Shown here: positions 1-6,926 of the stretch, in pieces | How the letters are laid out: the number at the start of each line of letters is the position of its first letter | How positions within the stretch are numbered: the stretch's first letter is position 1 | Source of the DNA: Methylobacter sp. | Lineage (GTDB): Bacteria > Pseudomonadota > Gammaproteobacteria > Methylococcales > Methylomonadaceae | NCBI GenBank assembly: GCA_023229605.1 | Contig: JALNYY010000007.1 | Span: forward strand, 3,849 to 67,848 | Direction: 5' to 3' | DNA length: 64,000 bases | Translations under genes and position numbers: made by a program | The notes under the pieces: model-generated | Told to the model about the DNA's origin: nothing | The model's input: the letters and a program-made list of their open reading frames with translations, nothing else | Databases searched by the model: none

Positions 1-2
1 CG

Positions 3-713
3 GAAGAGCTCGCCGCGAATGTCGATATAGTGCTGATTTGCGTTTCCGCCGATCAGGATGTGCTGGCAATGGTTGAGGCGATAGCCAAAACCGTCAGCCC
101 CGGCACTGTCGTCGTCGACATGTCCACGGTCGGCAGCGACACCGCCAAACAAGCCGCCGCCATGCTGGCCGAAAAACAGGCGGCTTTTCTCGATGCGCCG
201 GTATCCGGCGGCGTGGAAGGCGCTAAAAACGGCACGCTGGCGATGATGGTCGGCGGAGATTCGGATGCGCTGGAACAAGCCCGTCCGGTGCTGGAGGCCA
301 TGACCGGGCGCATCATGCACATGGGCGCAACCGGTTCAGGCCAAGCCACCAAAGCGGTCAACCAAATCATGGGCGCAGGCATCAATCAGGCGGTGACTGA
401 AGCACTGGCTTTTGCGCAGGCTCAGGGTTTGCCGATGGAAAAAGTGATCGAAGTCATCTCCGGCGGCGCATCAGGCAACTGGTTTTTGCAGCATCGCGGC
501 TCCACGATGACCCGGGGCATCTTCGCGCCGGGCTTTAAACTTGCGCTGCACCATAAAGACCTGAAAATCTGTCAAAACATGGCAAAGCAATCCGGCGCAT
601 CGGCCACGCTGATCGACATGACGATTGCCGATTACGAGAGGTTAATGGCGGAAGGCTACGGCGATGAGGATATTTCGGCCTTGTATCGATTGAAAGCTGT
701 AGATTCGGATTGA
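3..713 (+). CDS. 3-hydroxyisobutyrate dehydrogenase-family oxidoreductase, 3' part
   Basis: Partial gene whose reading frame is already open at the left edge, so the start and the Rossmann GxGxxG loop lie outside the window. The visible 236 codons carry the beta-hydroxyacid dehydrogenase substrate-binding segment (SGGVEGAKNGTL) and the catalytic-lysine segment (GSGQATKAVNQIM, with the Lys and Asn four residues apart), followed by the all-helical C-terminal domain. Members reduce or oxidise beta-hydroxyacids such as 3-hydroxyisobutyrate, tartronate semialdehyde or succinic semialdehyde with NAD(P). The substrate cannot be chosen from this fragment. It is followed 57 bp later by rubredoxin on the same strand, and nothing suggests a functional link. 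Confidence 0.85.
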   Translation, partial: EELAANVDIVLICVSADQDVLAMVEAIAKTVSPGTVVVDMSTVGSDTAKQAAAMLAEKQAAFLDAPVSGGVEGAKNGTLAMMVGGDSDALEQARPVLEAMTGRIMHMGATGSGQATKAVNQIMGAGINQAVTEALAFAQAQGLPMEKVIEVISGGASGNWFLQHRGSTMTRGIFAPGFKLALHHKDLKICQNMAKQSGASATLIDMTIADYERLMAEGYGDEDISALYRLKAVDSD

Positions 714-770
714 AAATTAAAATAGACCTGTTAAAGTCAGGCGTGGTTTAAACATTAACGGGAAATAATT

Positions 771-941
771 ATGTCTGATTACAAAAGATACCAGTGCGGC
801 GTTTGCGGCCATATTTATGATGAGGCGGAAGGCGATCCGGATTCAGGCATTGCGCCGGGCACTTTATGGAAAGATATTCCCGACGATTGGCGCTGCCCGG
901 AGTGCGGCGTGGAAAAAAGCGAATATGATTTGCTAGGCTAA
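771..941 (+). CDS. Rubredoxin
   Basis: A 56-residue small electron carrier. The two iron-binding knuckles are plain: Cys9-Gly-Val-Cys12-Gly and Cys42-Pro-Glu-Cys45-Gly, with the aromatic and acidic residues usual for the family (Tyr16, Trp33, DDWRCP). Length and spacing are those of a standard single-domain rubredoxin, which binds one Fe(SCys)4 centre in the cytoplasm. A GGGA ribosome-binding site lies a short way ahead of the ATG. The next gene, 22 bp downstream, is a rubredoxin reductase-like flavoprotein, so the two probably form an NADH-to-rubredoxin electron-transfer pair. The final acceptor is not shown by the context. Confidence 0.95.
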   Translation: MSDYKRYQCGVCGHIYDEAEGDPDSGIAPGTLWKDIPDDWRCPECGVEKSEYDLLG

Positions 942-963
942 TCAATCCTTAGAGGAGAACGGT

Positions 964-2076
964 ATGCGGATTGTCATAATCGGCTCAGGCGTGGCCGGTG
1001 TCAGCTTCGCCGAGAAGTACCGCGCGTTATCGGCCGATGAAGACGAGATTACGCTGGTCACCAGGGAGCAAGACGGCTATTATTCGCGTCCGCTGCTGTC
1101 CCGCGGCTTTAGCAAGGCTGATATTGAACAATCCATCATCCTGAAGCCTTTTGATAAGTTGCGCGAGAACAACATCAATGTGCTGTGCCGCGTAGAAGTA
1201 ACGGCCATTAATCGTGTTGATAAATCCATTGCGATTAACGGCCCCTGCCAGGAAAAAGAGCTGCAATACGATAAGCTGATACTTGCGCCGGGTTCTTCCG
1301 CGTTTATTCCTCCGCCGTTCAGGCCTTATGAGAAGCTGTTTTTTTGCCTGAACAGCCTGGTCGATTTGAAAGCCTTGCGTAACTTCCGGCAGGGTTTTTT
1401 AAGTCAAAACCAACACCCTGACTGGGCGATTGTCGGCGGCGGTTTGATCGGTTGCGAGGTCGCGTCCGATTTGGCGGCGGCGGGCGATAAGGTCACCCTG
1501 TTTCATGCGATGGACCGGTTAATGGAACGCCAACTGGCGGTCGAGGATTCGGCGTTGTTGCTTAAGGTGTTGCAGGATTCCGGCGTTAAGGTTTTATTAA
1601 ATCAGGCCGTAAAGGAATTTATCAAGGAAGACGATTGCATGGATGCAGGAGGTACGACCTCATGGATGGGGGAGGTAGAATCGCGCCTGGAACAGCGACC
1701 GAGAGCAACGCAGGGAGCAGTTGCCGGGGACAAGGTTTGCGTAAAAACCGAGACGACGGCTTGGTTCGACGGATTGATAGTCGCCTGCGGATTCAAACCG
1801 CGTACCGAATTGGCGGAACTTGCAGGATTAGAAACAGGTCGCGGCATCAAGGTAAATCAGTATTTGCAGACCAGTGACGAGTCCATTTACGCGCTGGGCG
1901 ATGTGGCCGAGTTGCCGAACGGCAAGCTTTACGCCTTCATTTTGCCGATACGCAATCAGGCTTTATGGTTGGCGGAATTCCTGGCCGGACAAAAACAGGG
2001 AGGCTGGACGCCGCCGGTTTTCACCACCAAAGCCAAAGTGCATGGTTTTGAGGCGGTTCATCCGTATAATGTTTGA
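964..2076 (+). CDS. Rubredoxin-NAD(+) reductase-like FAD-dependent oxidoreductase with in-frame repeat insertion
   Basis: A 370-residue pyridine nucleotide-disulfide-type flavoprotein. The FAD-binding GSGVAG loop is at residues 8-13, a second NAD(P)-binding GGGLIGCE loop lies near residue 160, and the C-terminal FAD motif YALGDVAELPNG is present. It starts at an ATG behind an AGGAGA ribosome-binding site. Directly downstream of rubredoxin, it is the obvious reductase for it. Oddity: about 30 residues around positions 225-255 (from CMDAGG to AVAGD) look unlike the family. At DNA level they match a dispersed repeat also found near position 8380. The frame stays open through the insert and continues into the conserved WFDGLIVACGF segment. 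Whether the enzyme still works is unknown. Confidence 0.88.
   Translation: MRIVIIGSGVAGVSFAEKYRALSADEDEITLVTREQDGYYSRPLLSRGFSKADIEQSIILKPFDKLRENNINVLCRVEVTAINRVDKSIAINGPCQEKELQYDKLILAPGSSAFIPPPFRPYEKLFFCLNSLVDLKALRNFRQGFLSQNQHPDWAIVGGGLIGCEVASDLAAAGDKVTLFHAMDRLMERQLAVEDSALLLKVLQDSGVKVLLNQAVKEFIKEDDCMDAGGTTSWMGEVESRLEQRPRATQGAVAGDKVCVKTETTAWFDGLIVACGFKPRTELAELAGLETGRGIKVNQYLQTSDESIYALGDVAELPNGKLYAFILPIRNQALWLAEFLAGQKQGGWTPPVFTTKAKVHGFEAVHPYNV
1638..1726 (+). repeat. Dispersed repeat inserted in frame in the reductase gene
   Basis: The stretch opens with CATGGATGCAGGAGGTA (1638-1654), which recurs imperfectly at 1661-1677, and ends with GAGCAACGCAGGGAGCAGTT (1703-1722) plus GCCG. The same two blocks, directly adjoining, appear on the opposite strand at 8363-8402 between cobQ and cbiB. 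It contributes about 30 codons to the host gene without a stop codon or frameshift. Confidence 0.75.
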
Positions 2077-2083
2077 TACAATC

Positions 2084-2135
2084 AGGCGAATGGCAAAGGG
2101 CGAAAAAAACGCTTTTTGCCCTTTGCCATTCGCCT
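2084..2135. repeat. Perfect 18-bp inverted repeat between the reductase gene and bluB
   Basis: Arm 2084-2101 (AGGCGAATGGCAAAGGGC) is the exact reverse complement of 2118-2135, with a 16-base A/T-rich loop. It lies between the reductase stop (2076) and the bluB start (2148). It could act as an RNA hairpin, but no T-run follows the arm, so it is not a classical terminator. The bluB reading frame is open through the whole hairpin back to a TTG at 2073 that overlaps the reductase stop. Confidence 0.85.
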
Positions 2136-2147
2136 TTCGCCTATAAC

Positions 2148-2801
2148 ATGACCCAAAACCGATACTCTGACGCGGAGTGCGCCGCAGTCTATCGAGCCAT
2201 TTATGAGCGCCGCGATATGCGCCATTTTTTGCCCGACCCAATCGAGCACGATCTGTTGCTTCGTCTGCTTAATGCCGCGCATCACGCGCCCAGCGTCGGT
2301 TTTATGCAGCCGTGGCGGTTTATGCGCATCAGCTGCCCGGACCTTCGGAAATCCATACACGCATTGGTCGAACAGGAACGAATCCTGACCGCCAAGGCCT
2401 TAGACGAGCGCGAAGACGAGTTTATGAAGCTGAAAGTGGAAGGCATACTGGAATGCCCGGAAGTGCTGGTTGCTGCGTTATGCGAGCAGCGGGAACACCA
2501 TATCTTCGGTCGCCGCACCCTGCCGGAAATGGATTTGGCGTCGCTGGCCTGCGCGATACAAAACATGTGGCTGTCGGCAAGAGCGGAAGGCATAGGTCTC
2601 GGTTGGGTGTCGATGTTCGAGCCGGAGGCCCTGAAAACCCTGTTAAACATGCCCGAAGACAGTCAGCCGTTCGCGGTTTTATGCCTGGGGCATGTCGATA
2701 AATTCTACGACAGGCCGATGCTGGAACAGGAGCAATGGGCTGATCGTAAAGACCTTAAAGATTTATTATTTGAAAACGTTTGGAATACACCGTGCCGTTA
2801 A
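2148..2801 (+). CDS. bluB: 5,6-dimethylbenzimidazole synthase
   Basis: A 217-residue nitroreductase-fold flavoenzyme that breaks down reduced FMN with oxygen to 5,6-dimethylbenzimidazole, the lower ligand of cobalamin. Family marks are the N-terminal RRDMRHF, the FMN-contacting HHAPSVGFMQPWRF and the C-terminal GIGLGWVSMF. The ATG at 2148 gives the usual BluB N-terminus. No good ribosome-binding site precedes it, because the region is the hairpin repeat. The frame also stays open to a TTG at 2073, so a 25-residue longer form cannot be excluded. The last codons overlap the start of cobT, the next enzyme to use the product. Confidence 0.93.
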   Translation: MTQNRYSDAECAAVYRAIYERRDMRHFLPDPIEHDLLLRLLNAAHHAPSVGFMQPWRFMRISCPDLRKSIHALVEQERILTAKALDEREDEFMKLKVEGILECPEVLVAALCEQREHHIFGRRTLPEMDLASLACAIQNMWLSARAEGIGLGWVSMFEPEALKTLLNMPEDSQPFAVLCLGHVDKFYDRPMLEQEQWADRKDLKDLLFENVWNTPCR

Positions 2802-3826
2802 ATTTTGTGATACCCCCGCTCAAATCAACACTTAGCGCTGCTTTACAAGCCAAAATCGACCAGAAAACCAAGCCGCTGGGTTCCCTGGGGCAACTGGAAT
2901 CCCTGGCGTTACAGATCGGGCGCTGTCAAAACAACCTGACCCCCAGTTTAAATAAGCCGTGCATCCTCATTTTCGCCGGAGATCACGGCATTGTTGAAGC
3001 CGGGGTCAGCGCTTATCCGCAAGCCGTCACCGCGCAAATGGTCGCCAATTTTTTGGCCGGGGGCGCGGCGATCAGCGTTTTGGCGCGGCAACACGATATA
3101 GAACTATTGATTGTCGATGCGGGCGTCAACGCTGATTTGGATAGCCACCCCAAGCTGATCGATGCAAAAATCGGTAAAGGCACCCAAAACTTTTTAACCG
3201 ATCCTGCGATGACCGCCGAAGAATGCGGCAAAGCCCTGCAAGCGGGAGCGGATCAGGTTCTGCGGCAACATCAAGGCGGCTGTAACTGCATCGGCTTTGG
3301 CGAAATGGGCATCGGCAACACCTCATCCGCCGCATTGCTGATGCACCGTTTAACCGGCCTGTCGTTAGTGCGCTGCGTAGGCCGCGGCACCGGTTTAAAC
3401 GACAGGCAGTTGCAACATAAGGTAACGATATTGCAGCGGGCGTTAAATCAGCATAGAGGCGCAACAGAGCCTTTAGACGTGTTGGCCACGTTCGGCGGTT
3501 TTGAAGTTGCGATGATGGTTGGCGCCTATCTAAAAGCCGCCGAACTGGGCATGCTTATTTTGGTTGATGGCTTTATTGCCGGCACAGCGCTGTTAGTCGC
3601 CGGCAGGCTGCATCCACAAGTGCTGGATTATTGCGTGTTCAGCCACGTTTCCAATGAGCAGGGACATCAGACTTTATTGCATCAGTTCAAGGCAAAAGCC
3701 TTGCTGGATCTTGAACTGCGCTTGGGCGAAGGTTCCGGCATTGCATTGGCCTACCCGCTGGTGAAATCGGCTGTCGTGTTTTTGAACGAGATGGCGACGT
3801 TTGCTGAGGCTGGGGTTGATCATTAA
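2792..3826 (+). CDS. cobT: Nicotinate-nucleotide--dimethylbenzimidazole phosphoribosyltransferase
   Basis: About 344 residues, close to the family's usual 350. It transfers phosphoribose from nicotinate mononucleotide to dimethylbenzimidazole to give alpha-ribazole phosphate. Visible marks are the KPLGSLG motif near the N-terminus, the FAGDHG segment, GFGEMGIGNTSSA, and the C-terminal EGSGIALAYPLVKSA that carries the active-site glutamate region. The GTG at 2792 was chosen because GGA lies seven bases ahead; a TTG at 2780 would add four residues. It overlaps bluB by ten bases, which implies translational coupling of the making and the activation of the lower ligand. Confidence 0.95.
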   Translation: MPLNFVIPPLKSTLSAALQAKIDQKTKPLGSLGQLESLALQIGRCQNNLTPSLNKPCILIFAGDHGIVEAGVSAYPQAVTAQMVANFLAGGAAISVLARQHDIELLIVDAGVNADLDSHPKLIDAKIGKGTQNFLTDPAMTAEECGKALQAGADQVLRQHQGGCNCIGFGEMGIGNTSSAALLMHRLTGLSLVRCVGRGTGLNDRQLQHKVTILQRALNQHRGATEPLDVLATFGGFEVAMMVGAYLKAAELGMLILVDGFIAGTALLVAGRLHPQVLDYCVFSHVSNEQGHQTLLHQFKAKALLDLELRLGEGSGIALAYPLVKSAVVFLNEMATFAEAGVDH

Positions 3827-3874
3827 AATCGGTTAAAGCTGTATTTATCTTTTTAAACTCTCGGAGATACAACC

Positions 3875-4087
3875 ATGCTTAGCAGCCAAGAGCTTTACCA
3901 ACAGGTTAGCCGTTTACCTCCATTAGAAAAATTACGTTTAGCAGAATTATTACTTGCCGATTTGGATACGCCCAACCCGGAAATCGATGCTATCTGGCGT
4001 GAAGAGGCACAAAAAAGATGGAAGGCCTATAAAGCGGGTGAGCAGAAAACAGTAAGCTACGAAGCGGTTATGCAAAAATACAAATGA
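3875..4087 (+). CDS. Putative addiction-module antitoxin (TIGR02574-type component)
   Basis: A 70-residue acidic helical protein. The opening LSSQELYQQVSRLPPLEKLRLAELLLADLD and the later IDAIWREEAQKRW are typical of the short addiction-module component paired with RelE/ParE-type toxins. It has a GGAG ribosome-binding site and overlaps the next gene by four bases (ATGA), the usual antitoxin-first order. The pair sits between cobT and cobS on the same strand, so it is either cotranscribed with cobalamin genes or an insertion into that operon. Such antitoxins bind and neutralise the toxin and often repress their own promoter; neither can be seen here. Confidence 0.8.
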   Translation: MLSSQELYQQVSRLPPLEKLRLAELLLADLDTPNPEIDAIWREEAQKRWKAYKAGEQKTVSYEAVMQKYK

Positions 4088-4374
4088 AAATAGAATTCCT
4101 TGAGCCCGCGCACATTGAACTGGATCAAGCGTTTGAATGGTATGAAACTCAACAGAAAGATTTAGGGGTACTGTTTTTAAATGAATTTGATGCGGCAATC
4201 AGGAGAATTGCTACCTATCCAGAATCTTATATTTTGATTGAAAAAGATGTAAGGCGTTGCTTGGTTAAACGTTCCCCTTATGGAATTTTATATGGCATAA
4301 GTGCCGATAAAATTATTGCTATCGCTGTGGCGCACTTACATCGAAAACCCGATTACTGGATAGATAGAGCATAA
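4084..4374 (+). CDS. RelE/ParE-superfamily toxin
   Basis: A 96-residue basic protein of the RelE/ParE fold. The first strand and helix (FLEPAHIELDQAFEWYETQQ), the central YPESYILIEKDVRRCLVKRSPYGILY and the closing AVAHLHRKPDYW match the plasmid-stabilisation toxin pattern. Family members are either ribosome-dependent mRNA endonucleases (RelE) or gyrase inhibitors (ParE), and the sequence does not let me choose. It overlaps the antitoxin by ATGA, and cobS begins six bases after its stop codon, so cobS probably depends on the same transcript. Confidence 0.82.
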   Translation: MKIEFLEPAHIELDQAFEWYETQQKDLGVLFLNEFDAAIRRIATYPESYILIEKDVRRCLVKRSPYGILYGISADKIIAIAVAHLHRKPDYWIDRA

Positions 4375-4379
4375 CAACC

Positions 4380-5174
4380 ATGCCCCATCTAAAGCTATTT
4401 CTTTTAGCCCTCAGCTTCTACACCCGACTGCCAGGGATGGCGGAAGTGTCGCAAGCGGTAGGGAACCGATGCGACCGCCTGCCCCATCCTCAAATTCTGG
4501 ATTATAAGCAGTTACCTCAGGCAGCCGTTTACTTGCCGTTGATCGGTTGGCTGGTTGGCGGCATCTGCGCGTTGGTATTTTACCTGGCGGATTTAGTTTG
4601 GCCTCAGACTACGGCGGTGATCCTGGCGCTAATCGCCGGTATTTTGCTGACCGGTGCATTGCATGAAGACGGCTTTGCCGATGTTTGCGACGGTTTCGGC
4701 GGCGGCATGGATAAACAGCGCATTCTGGAGATCATGAAAGATTCCCATATTGGCGTTTACGGCTTGCTCGGGCTGCTGTTGATGCTGATGCTGAAGATCA
4801 GCGTGTTAATCGCAATGCCTGCCGCTGTACCTTTTGTGTTGCTGTCCGGGCACAGCATCAGCCGTTTGTCGCCGCTGTTGCTGATGGGGCGTTACGAATA
4901 TGCGCGCGAACATCAAAGCAAAGCCTCGGGCGCGGTTTATCGACCCAATTTCCGGGAGTTGGCTTTTGCCGCCGTCATCGCGTTGTTGCCGCTGGCGTTA
5001 CTACCGATTTTATGTACGCTGGCAATTATCCCTGTATTGATTTCGACTATCCTTCTGGGTCGTTATTTTTACCGCCGTATCGGCGGCTATACCGGCGATT
5101 GCCTGGGCGCAAGCCAGCAAGTCGCCGAAACTGTTTTTTATTTAAGCGTGAGTGCCTTATGGATATTTATTTAA
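4380..5174 (+). CDS. cobS: Adenosylcobinamide-GDP ribazoletransferase (cobalamin synthase)
   Basis: A 264-residue integral membrane protein that joins adenosylcobinamide-GDP to alpha-ribazole (or its phosphate) in the last assembly step. The family motifs LTGALHEDGFADVCDGFGGG and RILEIMKDSHIGVYG are present, with several hydrophobic spans before and after. The N-terminus FYTRLP is followed by about 20 unusual residues (GMAEVSQAV to RLPHP) before the conserved PLIGWLVGG. This in-frame extra piece corresponds to bases near 4431-4488, and its first 12 bases recur at 45735. The 3' end overlaps cobC by 16 bases. Confidence 0.93.
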   Translation: MPHLKLFLLALSFYTRLPGMAEVSQAVGNRCDRLPHPQILDYKQLPQAAVYLPLIGWLVGGICALVFYLADLVWPQTTAVILALIAGILLTGALHEDGFADVCDGFGGGMDKQRILEIMKDSHIGVYGLLGLLLMLMLKISVLIAMPAAVPFVLLSGHSISRLSPLLLMGRYEYAREHQSKASGAVYRPNFRELAFAAVIALLPLALLPILCTLAIIPVLISTILLGRYFYRRIGGYTGDCLGASQQVAETVFYLSVSALWIFI

Positions 5175-5722
5175 TTCGCCACACCCAGACGGCTACCGAT
5201 CCGGGGCTGTGTTACGGGCAAAGCGATGTGCCCTTGGCGGCCAGCTTTGAGGATGAAACGGCGAACCTGCATGACAAACTGCCGGAGTTTGACGATGACT
5301 GCAAGGTTTTCAGCAGTCCGTTAACGCGTTGCCTGCAATTGGCCGAGACCTTTTCGGATACGGTGACCACCGATCAGCGCTTGCAGGAACTTGATTTCGG
5401 CGAGTGGGAGGGCAAGCGTTTTGATGACATCGAGGCCGATGTGTTGCAGCATTGGATGGATAATTTTGTCAGTGCAGCTCCGCCAAAGGGTGAAAACTTT
5501 GAAGATTTGTATCAGCGTGCGGACAGCTTTTGGCAGGATTTATTAGCCACCGAAGCAAAGCAGGTTTTGGTGATAACCCATGCGGGGGTTATCCGCGCGT
5601 TGTTGGCGCGCGCCTTGAATCTGCCTTTGGCCAATTCATTCCAACTGCGGATCGATTCGGGTTCCGTGCATAAAATGCGCCGGGCCGACGATTATCTTTA
5701 CATCGAATACATCAATTTATAA
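5159..5722 (+). CDS. cobC: Alpha-ribazole phosphatase, histidine phosphatase family
   Basis: A 187-residue member of the phosphoglycerate mutase-like superfamily. The phosphohistidine motif LIRHTQT is at residues 4-10, the acidic ELDFGEWEGKRF follows in the middle, and the second histidine is in VITHAGVIRAL. In the cobalamin pathway such enzymes remove the phosphate from alpha-ribazole phosphate or from adenosylcobalamin phosphate. The ATG at 5159 lies inside cobS and puts the RHT motif at its usual distance from the N-terminus. The stop codon (TAATG) overlaps an ATG that seems to have been the original cobD start before a repeat entered. Confidence 0.9.
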   Translation: MDIYLIRHTQTATDPGLCYGQSDVPLAASFEDETANLHDKLPEFDDDCKVFSSPLTRCLQLAETFSDTVTTDQRLQELDFGEWEGKRFDDIEADVLQHWMDNFVSAAPPKGENFEDLYQRADSFWQDLLATEAKQVLVITHAGVIRALLARALNLPLANSFQLRIDSGSVHKMRRADDYLYIEYINL

Positions 5723-5814
5723 TGAACCACGCTCGCAGCTATTACAAAGCAAGCTTTGTACTCCAATGCCTGGAGTCCAAAGCTTGCTTTGGCAGATACT
5801 TAAGTTATCGATGA
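5722..5814 (+). CDS. Possible 30-residue relay ORF through the repeat between cobC and cobD
   Basis: It starts at the ATG that overlaps the cobC stop (TAATG), runs through the palindromic repeat without a stop, and ends at a TGA that overlaps the ATG of cobD (ATGA). Its first codons (Met-Asn-His) are the same as those of cobD. The peptide itself is probably meaningless. The ORF may keep ribosomes moving from cobC to cobD. Translation is inferred only from the overlaps. Confidence 0.35.
   Translation: MNHARSYYKASFVLQCLESKACFGRYLSYR
5732..5810. repeat. Palindromic element flanked by a 10-bp direct repeat
   Basis: The 79-base insert contains a near-perfect 21-bp stem (5745-5765 against 5771-5791, one mismatch) with a 5-base loop; the arm begins CAAAGCAAGCTTTG. 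It is flanked on both sides by ATGAACCACG (5722-5731 and 5811-5820), which looks like a target-site duplication. A related palindrome lies at 8407-8462. Confidence 0.8.
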
Positions 5815-6830
5815 ACCACGGCGGCAATATTTACCAATTCGCCCGGAGACTCGGCTGCCGGCCGGAGCAGGTGCTGGATTTTTCGGCCAACATCAACCCG
5901 GAGCAGGCGGTCGATTTAAGCTGCCTGCAAAGCGTCCAGCTTACGCCGTATGCCGACCCTGAGTACGGCCAGCTAAAACAGGCGATCGATCGGCGCTATC
6001 CGGTTCCTGCGGGCGCCGATATTGAACTGTTTAACGGTGCGAGCGCGGCTATCTTCGCATTGTTGCGCGGCTTGCAGCCGAAAGATCTGGTGTTATATAC
6101 GCCTTTATACGGCGAATATGCGCATATCGCCGGCGAGCTGGGTTGCAAGGTGCATAATATTGACCGGTTCGGTCAAATAATGGCGGATATTCCCCAACAC
6201 AGCACGGCGATTTTTGTTAACCCGTCCACGCCGGATGGCCGGCTTTATGAGTTGCGGGACTTGTTGGAAAAATGGCAGGCGGCAGACTGCACGATCATCA
6301 TCGATGAGTCGTTCCTGGATTTTAGCCAAGCCGATTCGGTTGCAGAACACATAACGCATTACGACAAACTGTATCTGATCAAATCGCTGAGCAAGTTTTA
6401 CGGCTGCGCCGGCATCCGCATTGGTTTTATCCTGGCGGCGACGGTGGCGATAAAGGAGCTGCGGCGCTTTGAACCGGCGTGGAAATTATCCAGCCTGGAC
6501 ATGGTCTATATGCAGCAGGCGCTGGCAAATACCGCGTTCATCGAACGGACCCGTCGGCAGACCGCGCATTTGCGCGATTTACTGCATCATGCCCTGCAAC
6601 ATTCCGGTTTGTTCGATAAGATTTATCCGGGCCAGGCCAATTTCCTGCTGGCGCGCTTGGCAGACGGCGGCAGCGGTTATCGGTTGCAGCAACAACTGGA
6701 GCCGTCGCGGATTTTAATCCGCGTCTGCGACAATTTTGAGGGCCTGGATGAAAGCCATGTGCGTTTTGCGGTCAAGGATGAACTCGCCATAGCCCGGCTT
6801 GCCCATAGTTTTAAAAACATTAATAAATAA
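5811..6830 (+). CDS. cobD: L-threonine-O-3-phosphate decarboxylase (cobalamin pathway aminotransferase fold)
   Basis: A 339-residue fold-type I PLP enzyme. The N-terminal HGGNIYQFAR and DFSANINPE are hallmarks of the CobD (also called CobC in Pseudomonas) family. The conserved FVNPSTPDGRLY and the PLP-lysine segment LIKSLSKFYGCAGIRIGF are clear. The enzyme decarboxylates threonine phosphate to (R)-1-amino-2-propanol phosphate, the linker joined to cobyric acid by CbiB. The ATG at 5811 gives the exact family N-terminus. The same ten bases occur at 5722 next to the cobC stop, so the gene apparently once overlapped cobC directly. Confidence 0.92.
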   Translation: MNHGGNIYQFARRLGCRPEQVLDFSANINPEQAVDLSCLQSVQLTPYADPEYGQLKQAIDRRYPVPAGADIELFNGASAAIFALLRGLQPKDLVLYTPLYGEYAHIAGELGCKVHNIDRFGQIMADIPQHSTAIFVNPSTPDGRLYELRDLLEKWQAADCTIIIDESFLDFSQADSVAEHITHYDKLYLIKSLSKFYGCAGIRIGFILAATVAIKELRRFEPAWKLSSLDMVYMQQALANTAFIERTRRQTAHLRDLLHHALQHSGLFDKIYPGQANFLLARLADGGSGYRLQQQLEPSRILIRVCDNFEGLDESHVRFAVKDELAIARLAHSFKNINK

Positions 6831-6837
6831 AAAACTC

Positions 6838-6898
6838 ACCACGAAGGGCATGAAGCACATGAAGTTTATTTCTTCGTGTTCTTCATGTTCTTCGTGGT
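6838..6898. repeat. Inverted repeat built of 9-base units between cobD and cobQ
   Basis: Arm 6838-6864 is three degenerate 9-base units of the type xxCATGAAG (first unit ACCACGAAG). Arm 6872-6898 is the imperfect reverse complement, with a 7-base loop. It lies in the 96-base gap between cobD and cobQ and could form an RNA hairpin. It has no poly-T end. Confidence 0.8.
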
Positions 6899-6926
6899 AC
6901 GTAAAAACATTTTTAAGTAGACAACG

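Noticed and set aside
2084..2135. Cobalamin riboswitch ahead of bluB
   Set aside because: The structure is a simple 18-bp repeat hairpin; no B12-box (GCCACTG) or conserved riboswitch core was seen there.
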